DNA of 64,000 bases from Manihot esculenta (Eukaryota; Streptophyta; Magnoliopsida; Malpighiales; Euphorbiaceae): NCBI RefSeq assembly GCF_001659605.2, contig NC_035165.2, positions 10,164,445-10,228,444 on the forward strand. Direction: 5' to 3'. Below, in pieces: positions 37,096-49,165 of the stretch. Each line of letters begins with the position of its first letter. Position 1 is the first letter of the stretch. The notes beneath the pieces are model-generated. The model was not told the origin of the DNA and did not search any database. It saw nothing but the letters and a program-made list of their open reading frames with translations. Both the position numbers and the translations under genes were made by a program.

Positions 37096-38100
37096 AAATT
37101 TTAATTTTCGGGTGATTATGTAAATTCATTTTTCAATAATGTTATTGAACTTGACAGCATACGCGAGGCATGGAAAAAAGCCTGATTTTGCGCTGATGAT
37201 GGTGTATAGAATGAGAGAGAGGATCAGGTGGCGTATTTGATTTTGGTGTCTTTCCTAAAACATTTTTTTATTTTTTAATTTAATTTAATTTTTATTTTTA
37301 AAAATTTTAATTATTTTAATCTAATTAGATTTTAATAAAAAAAATTGATAAAAAATTGAATTGACCAGTAATAATAATATATTATTTTTAATAATATAAA
37401 AAAATTAAACTATAATTAAAATTAAAATATTTTAATTAAAATTTAAAATATTAAAAATAAAATATAAAAAATAAAAAATTTATTTAAAAAGCTAATAGAT
37501 TAAACCAAATTAAATTAAACTGAATTACACTAATTCGATTCAAATTGATTTTTTTTAAAATAAGTTCAATTTAATTTTTATAAACTTACTCTGATCCTGG
37601 TAAATATTATATAAAAATAATTAACGGATAGAATAAAATCATTATAAATATAATAATTGTTTATCAATTATTAATTAATTTCCTCTAAGTAATTGTATTT
37701 AGTTAAATTTTAAAAGATTTAAGATATTTTCCCCTTATAAAAATAAATAAATTTCCTCTAATTTGTTTGAGTTCTCTTCTACAGTTCTACTGTTTGAGAT
37801 GATATCAAAGTATACTTGTAGACTAATTCCCCTCGTCAAGTATTTTTATTATAGCCTTTACTTCAAAGACTAAATCCCAAAATTCATTATCTTTCATTTG
37901 ATAAAATTCATTTTGTAAAGGAAAACATTCAACTTTTTTAAATGAAAATTTTTAAATTAAAAAATTAATTTTTTTATTTTTAATAAAAATTTTATTAAAA
38001 ATGAATTAAATTAAATTAATTTTTTATAAAATTATTAATTTCAAATGGAGTGTTAAAGACATGGACCTCTTTAGTCTTCATAACATGCTATATGAAATTT
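37096..38100. other. AT-rich intergenic stretch
   Basis: No gene or element is recognised before the MITE that starts at 38,101. Confidence 0.4.
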
Positions 38101-38548
38101 AGGAAAAAGTATAAAAGAGTACTATGTGGTTTTATCAATTTTTCACTTCAGAATTTATTATTCAATTTGTATCAAAACAGTACATGCAGTATTGCATCGT
38201 ACCAAAAACTGATAATTTTTAGACGCAGTTAGAAATATTGATATAAAAATCATATTATAGGTGTTAACTTAATATAAATTGTCATTTCAAAAAAAAAAAA
38301 CTTAATATAGATTGAATCATAAATTCTGAAATAAAAATGATTGAAATAATAGTATTTTTTTTTATACTATCACTTCTTAATTAATAATTATATTTTAATT
38401 ATTACATTAGCATTTCTCGATGATTTTAGAAAATTGTCGCTATTTGCTTACAGCATGGTACTGCAGATATTATTTTGATATAATTTGAATTATAAATTTT
38501 GAAATGAAAATGAGTGAAAGTACAAAATATATTTTTATATTTTTTCTT
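38101..38548. mobile_element. Second member of the MITE-like family
   Basis: It starts AGGAAAAAGTATAAAAGAGT, has CACTTCAGAATTTATTATTC inside the left arm, and ends in an inverted version (AATTATAAATTTTGAAATGA ... TATATTTTTTCTT). It matches the element at 15,055-15,448 along its length. The flanks GAAATTTA and AAAATCTA agree at six of eight positions, so any target duplication has decayed. Confidence 0.68.
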
Positions 38549-38777
38549 AAAATCTATGTTCAAGGTGTGAGCTTGCAAAGAAATTAAAGGTTGTATTACT
38601 CATATTGATTAGTACATATATATGATATGCTTTCTATTGCCAATCCTTTTTCATAAAGAGAATCAAAGGATTATTTATAGTTTTTGGTGAAGACTAAAGC
38701 TGGTTTGTGATTCTGATGGAGAAGGAAAAAGACAGGTTAGAAAGAAAAAAAAAAGAAAAAAAAATTATATTATTGAC

Positions 38778-39284
38778 CGTTGTAAAATTAGTTTAAATTT
38801 CAAAAGATTTTATAGTCATTAAATATTTTATGGTCGTTAAAGATTTTATAGTTGTTGAAAATTTGATAATCGTTGAAGATTTTATGGTCGTTGAAAATTT
38901 TATGGTCATTGAAAATTTTATGATCGTTGAAGATTTTATGGTTATTAAATAATTTATTTATGAGATTTAAATATAATATTAAATCTGACTGTTATGATTT
39001 TATTATATTATCTCAAAGTTTTTATAATTATATATAACGGCTGATTTTTCCACTATAAATAGTCTCCATCTTTACAAAGATATCAACTCCTCTTTTTTTC
39101 TACTTTATTCTTTCTTTCCTCTGTATTTTCTGCTGGGTTATAAATTAGATATAAATTCTTGTTGTTCTGATTCTGAAAAAAAATCCCAGAAGAACATAAT
39201 TAATCCTGGGGATTACAAAATAAATCTTTAAGGACAGTGTTCAACACGACTCATGTTTCATTATTTTATCCTATTTTTCCAACA
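38778..39284 (+). repeat. 5' LTR of the copia element (507 bp)
   Basis: It aligns to the 3' LTR over its whole length, from TTGTAAAATTAGTTTAAATT to CCAACA. It has a TATA-type CACTATAAATAGTCTCCATC near 39,050. The U3 part contains about eight units of a 19-bp repeat (type ATTTTATGGTCGTTGAAGA; 38,810-38,950), while the 3' LTR has about three. The 93-bp length difference is close to five units. Confidence 0.88.
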
Positions 39285-39310
39285 ATTTTAAGGATTTATC
39301 TGTATACAAA

Positions 39311-39699
39311 TGGAATCAAATGTTGTCACTGTCTCTACTTTTGCACTGCCTGCTGCTCTATACGCCAAACTTTTTCCTGACATCTCGAAGATTAAAGATA
39401 CAAATAGGAGGGAACTTAAAGCTGCAAAAGGTAAAGAGCTAGCTACAAGAGCAAACCTTGTATAAGGAAAAGTGCACAAATTAAATAACAGGTATGAAAA
39501 TGAGAAACTTGATTACAAACCTAAGTTTAATAATCTCATCTTTAAAAAGAAAAGATATTGTCTTGTATGTGGTAAAGCGGGTCATGATGCACCCCAGTAC
39601 AGGAAAAAAATGATAAATGACAATCCTCCAAAACCAAAAGTGAATTTAGTTGAAGGAGATGATATTATTGCTGCGGTCATTTCTCAAACTTTTTTGTAG
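39311..39699 (+). pseudogene. gag of the copia element, internally deleted
   Basis: The ATG at 39,311 opens MESNVVTVSTFALPAALYAK and continues to a stop at about 39,463. The frame resumes at 39,472 with the zinc knuckle region YCLVCGKAGHDAPQY, where the last Cys of the CCHC knuckle is Tyr. The middle of a normal copia gag is missing between the N-terminal block and the residues KGKELATRANLV. Confidence 0.72.
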
Positions 39700-39704
39700 C
39701 TAAT

Positions 39705-40133
39705 GTGCAAGAATGGATAGTAGATTCTGGTGCTACTAGGCATATCTGTACAAACAGAAATGCGTTTACCTCCTACTCTACAGTGGGAGAAGGAGAAAAA
39801 CATGTGTATTTGGGTGATTCTAGAACTGCAAGTGTCCTTGGTAAAGAGAAAATTCTTCTCAAATTTACATTTGGCAAGACCTTGGCACTTAATGAGGTAC
39901 TTCAGGTGCTTAATACGATAGCTAATTTAATTTCTGTTTTCCTATTGGGAAATGCTGGGATTAAGGTGTCTTTTGGGTCAGATAAAATTACACTGACTAA
40001 AAATAATATTTTTATTGGAAAATGTTATTGTAATCAGAAACCCTTTATTCTCAATATTTCTGCAATAACAAATGAAAATGCATCTTCTTCTACTTACTTG
40101 CTTGATTCTTTAATTTATGGCATGCTAGATTAG
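39705..40133 (+). pseudogene. Protease and pre-integrase segment of the copia element
   Basis: A 142-codon open piece contains the aspartic protease active site in WIVDSGATRHIC, then copia-type VYLGDSRTASVLGKEKILL and the pre-integrase segment. It ends at a stop near 40,131. Confidence 0.78.
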
Positions 40134-40299
40134 AACATGTTAGTGCTTCTTATATTAAAAATAAAATAAAATAAAATAATGTAATATATTAGTATAATAT
40201 CTGGCACTGGTAATACATGTTTAAATAAATGTGAGATTTGTGTAGAATCTAAGTCAACAAAAAAAATCATATTTAACTACACATAGAGAATCTGAATTA

Positions 40300-40740
40300 C
40301 TTAGTTAAATACACACAGACTTAGGGAATTTAAAACAAACTATGACTAGAGGTGGTAAAAAATATTATGTAATTTTTATTAATGATTATTCTAGATATAC
40401 TAAAGTATATTTACTTAGAAATAAAAATGAAGCATTTGAAGTAGAAAATTAATTAAATAGGAAAATAAAAAGGATTAAATTAGATAGAGGTGGAGAATAT
40501 ATATTATTTAATGACTGTTGTGAAAAAGAAAGAATAATTCATTAATTTACTCCACCTTATTCACCTGAATCCAATGAAGTAGCGGAAAGAAAAAAATAAA
40601 ACATTAAAAGAAATTATGAATGCTTTATTAATATGTTCTTCCTCACCTAATAACCTTTGGGCAAGTTTTATTATCTGCTTGTTATCTACAAAATATGATA
40701 CCCTATAAAAAAACTAATAAAACACCCTGTGAACTTTGAA
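40300..40740 (+). pseudogene. Integrase remnant of the copia element
   Basis: Interrupted frames show YYVIFINDYSRYTKVYLLRN, then IKLDRGGEYILFND and FTPPYSPESNEVAERKK. These contain the Asp and Glu neighbourhoods of a retroviral-type integrase core. Several stops are present. Confidence 0.72.
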
Positions 40741-41083
40741 AATGTTATACACCTAACTTAAAATATTTAAACGTGTAGGGATGTCTTATTAAATTAATTC
40801 TTCCTGATCTTAAGAAACGCAAAATAGATTCAAAAACTTCTAATTACATGTTTATAAGTTATGCTGAACATAGTGCTGCATATAAATTTCTTGTTTTGAA
40901 AAGTGATGTATTTCATTGTAACACTATAATTGAGACAAAAAATGTTGAGTTTTTTTAACATATTTTTTCTTTAAAAGTTGAGAAAATTTCTCATGCACCT
41001 AATGAAGATATTTATGAAAATCATTTTGGAAATGATAATGAAAATTTAGGAAGAAGTAAAAGGCAAAGAAAAGAGACTTCTTT

Positions 41084-41930
41084 TTGGAAATGACTTTTAC
41101 ACTTATTTTGTTGAAAATGAACCTTTTAAATTTTTCTGAAGCTATTAAATCTTTTGAAACTCCTTTTTGGAAAGAAACAGTTAAAACTGAAATTGATTCT
41201 ATTACTCAAAATGGTACTTGGACTTTAGTAGACTTGCTTCCAAGAGCTAAACCTATTGGTTGTAAATGGATTTTAAAATATATATATATAACCTAGATGG
41301 GTCAATTGAAAAGTATAATGTAAGGCTAGTAGTAAAAGGTTCTTCTCAAAATAAAATATAGATTATTTTGACACCTTTGCTCCTATAGCTAGAATTTCTT
41401 CTATTAGAATATTAATTGCTTTAGCTTCTATACATAAACTTGTTATTCATCAAATGGATGTTAAAACAGCTTTCTTAAATAGAGACTTGGAAGAAAAAAT
41501 TTATATGGTACAACCTGATGGTTGTATTATTTCTTATCAAGAAAATAAAGTTTGCAAACTCATTAAATCATTATATGGTTTAAAACAAGCCCCCAAACAG
41601 TAGCATGATAAATTTGATCAAGTTTTTTTGAATGATAATTTTACCTCCGTTAAAGTTGATAAGTGTGTATATATAAAACGTATAAATGATGAATCTGTGA
41701 TTATTTATTTATATGTGGATGATATGTTTATTTTTTGTACAAGTTATGATATAATTTGTAAATCAAAAGCTTTCCTTGCCTCTAAATTTGATAAGAAAGA
41801 TATAGAAGAGACAAACGTGATTTTGGAAGTTAGAATCATAAGGAAGAATGATAGTCTAATGCTATCACAAGAGCATTATGTTGAGAAGTTTCTAAGAAAG
41901 TTTGAACATTTCAATGTCAAACCGTGAGTA
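41084..41930 (+). pseudogene. Reverse transcriptase of the copia element
   Basis: Open pieces at 41,084-41,296 and 41,628-41,927, plus broken sequence between, show FWKETVKTEIDSITQNGTW, PIGCKWILKY, DVKTAFLNRDLEEKIYM and, near 41,715, YLYVDDMFIF with the catalytic Asp pair. A frameshift after 41,290 and a stop near 41,600 disrupt it. Confidence 0.82.
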
Positions 41931-42286
41931 CCCCTTATGATTCTAACTGTCAATTAAAGAAAAATAGAGGTGACTCTGTTGCTCAATCTGAATATGCACA
42001 GATCATTGGGAGTCTGCTGCATTTAATGAATTTTTTACCAACACCATCTGTATCAATGCGTTGTGATTGCCAACCGGCAATAGCCATTGCAAAGAATAAA
42101 ACTTTCAATGGTAAGAATAGACATACTCGTCTGAGACATAATATTATTAAGCAGCTGCTGAAAGATGAAACTATTTTCATTGATTATGTGAAGTCAGAAG
42201 TGAATTTGGCCGATCCTCTGACTAAACCTTTAGGGAGAAAACTAATAGATGAGACATCAAGAGGAATGGGACTTGAGCCAATTTGA
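41924..42286 (+). pseudogene. RNase H segment of the copia element
   Basis: A 120-codon open piece contains CDCQPAIAIAKN, RHTRLRHNIIKQLL and YVKSEVNLADPLTKPLGRK, the end of copia polyproteins. An internal deletion removes the first half of RNase H after the residues IIGSLLHLMNF. Confidence 0.78.
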
Positions 42287-42839
42287 AATTAACAGTGATG
42301 GAAACCCAATCTTTATGATTGGAGATCCCATGAAAAATATTTATATGGGTAATAACAAGTCACTTGTTAGTTCTGGTAGCACTATTTATTGTTGTCATTT
42401 CCTATGGTGTGAGAAGTGCTAGACTGCATTAATGAGAGGATGAGATGAAAACTCTTAATGATATTCATATCCCTTATGGGTGGTGTATAAATTGCAGTAT
42501 ATACTTGATGATATCACCTATATAAGTGTGAAGTGGGACCGCTTCTATGAGATTGTAGCATAATCTCTAGAGTATCTATGAACTACCAAGCGCACGCATG
42601 GCCTATTAGCGCAAGACAGCATTGACAACAAGATCTGTGGAGTGTGTTATGAGATTGATGGGATATTAGCATACAAAAAGAGTTTTTTGTTCATAGAAAC
42701 AAAAGTTTCACCAATTCCTCTATATGTTAAGTCTTATTAATCTAAGTTTGATTCATAGTCTAAAAGACGCCAGAATCGAAACATATACACTAAATTTCTA
42801 TACCCATTAATGAAAATTCTTTTGAAATCTGCAGGGGAT

Positions 42840-43253
42840 TGTTGTAAAATTAGTTTAGATTTCAAAAGATTTTATAGTTATTAAAAATTTTATGATCGTT
42901 AAAGATTTTATGGTCATTAAAAAATTTATTTATGAAATTTAAATATAATATTAAATCTGATCGTTATAATTTTATTATATTATCTCAAGATTTTTATAAC
43001 CATATATAACGGCCGGTTTTTCCACTATAAATAGTCTCCATCTTTACAAATATATCAACTCCCATTTTTTCTACTTTATTCTTTTTTTTCTCTGTGTTTT
43101 CTGCTGAATTATAAATTAGAGATAAATTCTAGTTGTCCTAATCCTAGAAATTAAATCTCAGAAGAACCTGTTTAATCCTAGTGATTATAAAATAAATCCT
43201 TAAAAACAATGTTCACGACTCAAATTTTATTATTTTATCCTATTTTTTCAACA
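42840..43253 (+). repeat. 3' LTR of the copia element (414 bp)
   Basis: It starts TGTTGTAAAATTAGTTTAGA directly after the purine tract and ends TTTTTTCAACA. It shares CACTATAAATAGTCTCCATC with the 5' LTR. Confidence 0.88.
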
Positions 43254-43258
43254 TGGAC

Positions 43259-43890
43259 ATATATCAAAATTAATAAATTCATCATTTTATTTCCATTAAA
43301 TTATATAATTCTACTTGAAAATTCATTAAACTATAAAATAATTTTTCATAATTAACAAAATACATCTCTATATAGTTTATCACTTGAAATAAAATACGCT
43401 CAATATATGGTTTGAAACAAGTTTTTATCTAGATTAATACAAATAAATAAATTTTAAATTCCTTGTGTTTACAAAAAATAATTTACATTTGAAAAATATT
43501 TTTTGCGATAAAATATATTTTATTACTTAATTTTAATTTAAAAAATAAAATTTATTAACAAATCTATATATATATATAAGTTTTAATAAGAATTTTAAAA
43601 TATGAAAAATAACTTTTTTTTAAAGAAAAATTATTGTTTTTAAATTGACTTTTTTTTTATTAAAAAAATATTTTTCGTTAATTAAATTTTTTGGATATTC
43701 CAAACGTGAAAAATAAATAATATTTTAAAAAAAAATATTTTCTGTAAGAGCAATATGATGTGTGTTCTAAATTACACATAAATTAGTGCAATTCAATTGG
43801 AATAATATTAATTCTTTATCAATAAATATTTATACAAACAAATAGTTGCATAGAATACATTTAATCATAATTCTTGCCCCTCTTCTATCC
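43259..43890. other. AT-rich 3' flank of GT61 copy 2
   Basis: This is AT-rich non-coding sequence. The last 100 bases before 43,891 should be the 3' untranslated region of GT61 copy 2. Confidence 0.4.
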
Positions 43891-45783
43891 CTATCCTTTT
43901 TTGCTCATAAACCTTTTAGCTTTTCTGTATGCATTCTTTAAATACTGTCTAAATCGAACCAAATCAAATTTAATATTTTGCTCTTTCAAATATATATTCA
44001 TAATATCATTTGACCAATTTTTTCCTTGAAAAGCAACTGGATCCTTTAGTAACAGGCTATTCCTATCATACTTATCTACCAAAGTGCTTTCCTCCACTCC
44101 AATCTTGTATTGCATGTACTCCAATCCCATAGTCCTGCCTGAATTTCCAAAACAATATTTAGCTACCCATTCATTGCCTAGGGGCACCACTTGCATGAAC
44201 ACCGATCCTGGTCGGAGAAACAACGAGTGTGTAAGTGCTGCACCATGCACTCCAACCATAGCATGGGTTGAGTTAATAAGTGTATAAGCTTTCCACAATG
44301 AAGTCTCAGTTGTAGGTTCAAATATGGTCACGTCAAAACCGATTTTTTTGGCTAATTTTTTTACTTGAATTTGATTTAGAATTACACGTCCAACGTCACC
44401 ATTACGACTTATTAATAATAATCGAGGCCTTTGTTTCGAAGAATTGGATTTGATGGGATGGTTTTCACCATGGTGACGACCATAGGCTCTATCTAAGAAG
44501 GCACGAAAATGGAAGAACGTTTGTGAATTTGGTAGCAATTTAGGGTCAATGGCCATAAGTCCATGAGAAATGAGGCCTATTGTGGCAGAAGTAAAACAAT
44601 GGGTGGAGGAATCATTATCAAGGTTTACAATAGGATGTTTGCTAAAGCTTTGTAATAAATCTGCATACTTATTCACCCACCAATCACGAGCTTTTGATAT
44701 CACAAGGACAAATTCTTGATCATCAGTGAAGATAGAATGAACGGTGATAAAAAGGGGGATAATTCCATCATTGAAATCATGAAAAAAGTTACCTGTGTAG
44801 CCTCCCGCAGAAAAGACCAAGGCAGGAACATTGTGTTGGACTTGACATGATGGGCCTGGTGGGCCTGAAGTGAGAGTAATCTCTCTTATCCTTTTCATCG
44901 TCGAACTCTCCCATTTTCTAGGGTAAGGCTTCATTTTCTCCACTTTGTAAGATGGTGGGACATGATCTTGGTGGCCCAAGGTATAGAATGTGGCTATGGT
45001 GGGGTCCAAAACTGTTGGACCGTTAATGGTGCAAAGATCATAGGATTTGTGAGATCGGTCGCAGTTGATTTCTGTGGGTTGAGGTGATTCAGAGAAGGAC
45101 GGCGACGGCGACGGCGATTGTAAAGATAATGGATTCTGCTTGAACGCCGCCTTTAGTTTCAATTCTTCTTTTCCTTTAAAAAAAAAAAAATTATACCAAT
45201 TGCAATTATCAGACCAAAGCCATATGATATGAGAGAGAAATAAGTCAAATACTATGGGCAAGTGGACATTCTTATATGTATGTTTCTTTTTTCCTTTTGC
45301 CGAGGTTCAATTCCACGAAAAGACATAATAAAATATTCCATATTCAAATTTCTAGTACTTTGTCTGGTATTGATTCCCTGGATAACAAACTTCTCTATGG
45401 AATGTTTCTTACAAGAAACTTTGTTTTAGTTCTAATGGAAATTTATGAAAAACAGTACAATAAATAATTTTTTTTATATTTTCTCTTTTTCCAATGAAAA
45501 ATGAGTAAGAATAAGTAAATTACTTAAAATAGGTTTTTCTTCTGAATGAAAGTTTCAGTGCTGTTATATCTGCTCGTCAACTTTTTCAACAAATATCAGA
45601 TAATTGACAAATGTTAATAGTAAAAATATAGAATGAAGGATATGATATGTGAGAAGGCAAACCTGGAAGAATGTCGTTTGAACGTGAAATGAAAGAGAAA
45701 TTGATCTGAAATATGAAGCAGAACACCAAAAATAGTAAGAAGACGATTGTGATTTCGTAATGCCTGATCCTCCTCCTCTTCAT
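43891..45783 (-). CDS. GT61-family glycosyltransferase, tandem copy 2, complete, two exons
   Basis: This is a paralogue of the gene at 35,251-36,813 with the same architecture: a short anchor exon, one phase-1 intron, and one long catalytic exon. Exon 1 (45,783-45,663) encodes MKRRRIRHYE and a membrane span ITIVFLLFLVFCFIFQINFS. Exon 2 (45,173-43,891) follows a poly(T)-AAAG acceptor. The total is 467 residues. A Ser/Pro-rich stem (SLQSPSPSPSFSESPQPTE) is longer than in copy 1. The catalytic core keeps CDRSHKSYDLCTING, ALVFSAGGYTGNFFHDFNDG, ARDWWVNKYADLLQSFSKHP, and the residues HAMVGVHGAALTHSLFLRPG. It is probably a Golgi enzyme for cell-wall or mucilage glycans; sugar specificity is unknown. 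Base composition is more AT-rich than in copy 1. Confidence 0.92.
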
Positions 45784-46090
45784 AATTACTTGCAATACTG
45801 AAATCAAAACGTCAAGGACCAGAAGGAAATCTAAAAATAATCAGTTCTGATGGGTATATACAGATTAGATACAGAAAGAAGATTGCTGATCAGTTCTTGC
45901 ACTGCAACTTCAAACATGGAAATGGTGTAGAGAGAGAGAGAGAGAGTGCTTTGTGAATGGAGATGGTAAGTTATGAAGATGAACTATGGAGAAGTGGAGG
46001 TGATGCCTGAGGAGAATTGAGAAGATGTGGAAGAGAAACGTGTGAAGGAATTTGGGAATATGACAGCAAATACTCTTTGACTTTCAAATA
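45784..46090 (-). promoter_or_regulatory. Leader and promoter region of GT61 copy 2
   Basis: The block at 45,860-45,950 (GATCAGTTCTTGCACTGCAA ... GGAAATGGTGTAGAGAGAG) matches the leader of copy 1. It ends in a (GA)n run that is longer here. The TATA region of copy 1 is not recognisable upstream of this gene. Confidence 0.55.
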
Positions 46091-47214
46091 ATCACGTCCT
46101 GAAAATTTTTACCTACACACAATCTGCTCTGTGGAAATAAAAAAATAATATATTTAAATTTAATAAATATAAATTACGTATAAAATTAAATTCATAAAAA
46201 ATTAATATTAAAAATTTTCAATTATTAATTAACAAAATTTATATTATATATATTAAAGGTCAAACTCTCTGTTTACCTTTTAAAACTAATTTTCTAGTTT
46301 AACTTTTATAATAAATATGGTAAATTTATAATATTAAAGACTTCGCATTTAAATATTATACATTACATCATAAAAATCTCTTTATTTTAATTAATTTATT
46401 AATTATTATCAAAATAATTATTAATTATTAAAATAATTAACAATTAAGCTTTCAGTATAGTATTTAGTTTTTTATTAAGTTAAAATATTAATATTTATAG
46501 TTTAATGGAATGAATGACGATGAGTTATTTATTTTAAGTTTTGCGAAAAAGAGAAAATTATTATTTAATTTTTATGCTATTTAAAAATTTATTAGTTAAT
46601 TTTTAAAAAATATATTAAAATAGGTTTAACGTTTTAAAAATTTATTAATTAATATTTTTTTAAATTTTTTATTAAATATTTTATTTTTTATAATTTTTAA
46701 AAAATTAATTGATTTTTTAATTTTTTAAAAAAATTTATTAATTAATTTTTTTGTATTAAAAATATTTTAATTTTTTTATAATATTTAATGATTAAAATTA
46801 ATGAAGATATTAACTAATATATTTTTTAAAATATTAACAAAGTTTTAATATTTTTTAAAATTAAATAGCTAATGAATATTTCTATATTATAAAAATTAAG
46901 GAATAATTTTTTCTTATTAAAATAATCGTCTGTCGTTAAAAAAGCTCAAGTTGAGAATGTCACGATTTAAATAATACGAGAGAAAAAACATGGTGAATTG
47001 GGACTTGAAAGCAGCCCCTCACGATCTCAGTTTAAGTATTAAAAAATTCAATGTATATTTATAGGTGACAAAACTATATTAATTTAACAGCTTTTGGAGA
47101 AAAAAGAAATCCAGAGAAAAGGGTAGCGAAAGGGAAATCAATTTATTTTTACCGCCAGGAAGAAAATTTTAGCCTCTAAATCTTTTTTCTGTTAGGTTAG
47201 AGAGACTAGTTCAG
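46091..47214. other. Non-coding DNA with relic blocks of the duplicated GT61 upstream region
   Basis: This is AT-rich and has no gene. The block 46,440-46,535 matches 55,950-56,047 (shared word GTTTAATGGAA and surroundings). The block 47,000-47,037 (GCAGCCCCTCACGATCTCAG) matches 57,632-57,678. Confidence 0.55.
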
Positions 47215-47230
47215 TTTTAATATGAATTAA

Positions 47231-47612
47231 TTAATTTTAAATTTTACGGCAGATTTAAATTGGACCTAACTTAATTTTTACTGTCTATATTTAATAGAAA
47301 TTTACGATAATTTTTCAGAAAAAAAAATTTCGAGAGATACAACTTTTAAAAATATGACGAGAGTTGTAGATTTGTCACAAAATTTGATATGAAAATTTTA
47401 TCTTTTAAGAGTCAATTTTATATTTTAATTATTTTTTTAAATATTTTAAATATTTTTATAATTTTGCATATTAGAGTTTTGTTTTCATTATAAATAACTT
47501 CTCTTAATTATTTCAATATTGAGAAATTTTAATAAAATTTTTCGTTTTTTAATTTATTTTTTCTCTTATTTCGTTTAATTCAAACGATATTTGTTAAAAC
47601 TCCTGATGAACT
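47231..47612 (+). repeat. LTR-like dispersed repeat, copy a
   Basis: This is an AT-rich block of about 380 bp that recurs at 48,512-48,880 (same strand) and 50,608-50,965 (opposite strand). All copies share a GACCTAACTTAATTTTTA-like start, a TTTTTATAATTTTRYATATT core, and an end near AAACGATATT. ATTATAAATA-type words in copies a and c resemble a TATA box. No coding capacity is present, so it may be a solo LTR or a short non-autonomous element. Confidence 0.55.
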
Positions 47613-48120
47613 CTGAATAATCCTTTATCAGATTTTATTTTAAATTTTATTTGTTTGGTTCTTATTTTGATCTATTTTAGTTAGTTTTCGGCATTGAAAT
47701 GGTTGTGGATTTCACGTCTTCTCCTCATTTGGTGGTTTTATTTCTATTTCAAGAGAGAGCTTTTACATGCCAACGTTGACACCTTAGGATTGCGCAGATG
47801 CATTCGGCGACCATCGCTCTCATGAGTTCTGTCACGTCGCCTTTCTTCGTGTAGTGTGAGCGATGGGTTCTGTCACATAAGGCGAGTAGTGTGAGCGATG
47901 GGTTCTATCACGTTACCTTTCTTTGAGTTGTGCTGTGATGGTCCAAGCCTTTTTCATCTTGATTTTGTTTGGCTTTGGGGGACTCCGGTTTGGTTCAAGG
48001 TTTGTTTGGTGTATGTGTTCTATTCTAAATCATGTTTTGTTAGATTTTTCTCCTATAGATTTATTTGGATGTTCAAACTATATTAATTTTTATTAATTAA
48101 GGGCATATATATATTAAGAA
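47613..48120. other. Moderately GC-rich insertion-like block
   Basis: 47,690-48,080 is less AT-rich than its surroundings and contains a 35-bp period duplication (TAGTGTGAGCGATGGGTTCT at 47,852 and 47,887). The 62-codon open frame at 47,898-48,086 resembles nothing I know. The block sits between two pieces of a relic that is continuous at 57.6 kb, so it is probably inserted DNA. Confidence 0.45.
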
Positions 48121-48511
48121 TAAGAAGCATGTGATTGTTGCGTTGTCGCATCTCTATACAGGAGCGTAGTTGGAAAATAAAGCTATTGAGAAAATTATTT
48201 TAGTGTATTTTATTTAAATAGAAAATTATATATTAAGTAAACAAAAACATAACAATATTTTTAAATTTTCTAATATATAGAAAAATAATTTCATAGAAAA
48301 GATCTTTTTTTAATTTAAAAGAATATAATTTTTATGGCTTATCCTTTTTAGAACCATTAGATGATCATTTTGTTATTTATATTGTCCAACACATTGAATA
48401 ATTTATTCCATTAGATGATTATTATATAGTAAATAATTAAATTTTTATAATTATTTTAAATTATTAATAATATTCTTTTAATAATATTAAAATAACAATA
48501 ATGACATGAAG

Positions 48512-48880
48512 TGATTAATTTTAGATTTTACAATAAATTTGGGTCAAATTTAATTTTTGCTGTTGACGTACGATATCTTTTCGGAAAGAAAATTTTAAGA
48601 CGCACGATTTTAAAAAATGTGATGAGTAGCAGACCTATCACAAAATTCGGTATAAAAATTCTATCGTTTAAAAATTAATTTTATATTTTAATTATTTTTT
48701 TGATATTTTAAATATTTTTATAATTTTATATATTAATTTTATTTTTATTAGAAATAATTTTTTTAATTATTGAAAATAATCTTTTTAATATTTAAAAATT
48801 TTTAATATAACTGTTCATCTTTTAATTTATTTTTTTTTATATTATTTTAACCAAACGATATTAATTAATATTTTTAATGG
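48512..48880 (+). repeat. LTR-like dispersed repeat, copy b
   Basis: It aligns with the block at 47,231-47,612 in the same orientation, sharing the TTAATTTTTA, CGATTTTAAAAAATGTGATG and CAAACGATATT regions. It is diverged and lacks the TATAAATA word. Confidence 0.52.
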
Positions 48881-49065
48881 AGTTTAATTAGGATATGAAA
48901 GTGGAAATATGAAAGTAGCATTGAAGAGAATAATTGAGATTTTCTTGAAATGAAATATTAAGAAAACTTTTGTTGACTTAAAATCTCACATAAATATATG
49001 AAGAAAAACATTTTTAATTTTCACATATTAGTTTTGAAACTTTCCAAAAAAGAAAAAATGGCCAC

Positions 49066-49165
49066 TGTCTCCGCAAATAATGACCTAACACATGGATTTT
49101 AGATTAAGTAAATTGTTTCTCAGACCGTGTGCACATGTGCCAGTCAACGTCTGTGGCCGGTCAAT
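49066..49165 (-). other. Relic of the GT61 promoter block
   Basis: It includes AATAATGACCTAACACATGG and GTGCACATGTGCCAGTCAAC followed by GTCTGTGGCC. These correspond to AATAATGGCTTTACACATGG and GTGTGCAGTCAACGTAATTG upstream of GT61 copy 1 (37,007-37,095). No gene body accompanies it. Confidence 0.5.

Larger units (their letters stand above)
38778..43253 (+). mobile_element. Decayed Ty1/copia LTR retrotransposon with both LTRs, between the two GT61 genes
   Basis: Two LTRs (38,778-39,284 and 42,840-43,253) flank an internal region in copia order: gag, protease, integrase, reverse transcriptase, RNase H. The flanking 5-mers TTGAC (38,773-38,777) and TGGAC (43,254-43,258) are a near-perfect target duplication. 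Just before the 3' LTR there is a purine-rich GCAGGGGAT. Stops, frameshifts and a large gag deletion make it inactive. No standard copia primer-binding site follows the 5' LTR. It separates the tandem GT61 genes and is on the opposite strand to them. Confidence 0.9.

Noticed and set aside
45301..45316. tRNA B-box-like GAGGTTCAATTCCACG
   Set aside because: No A box, acceptor stem or cloverleaf can be formed around it, and it lies in the intergenic/intron region of a GT61 gene.
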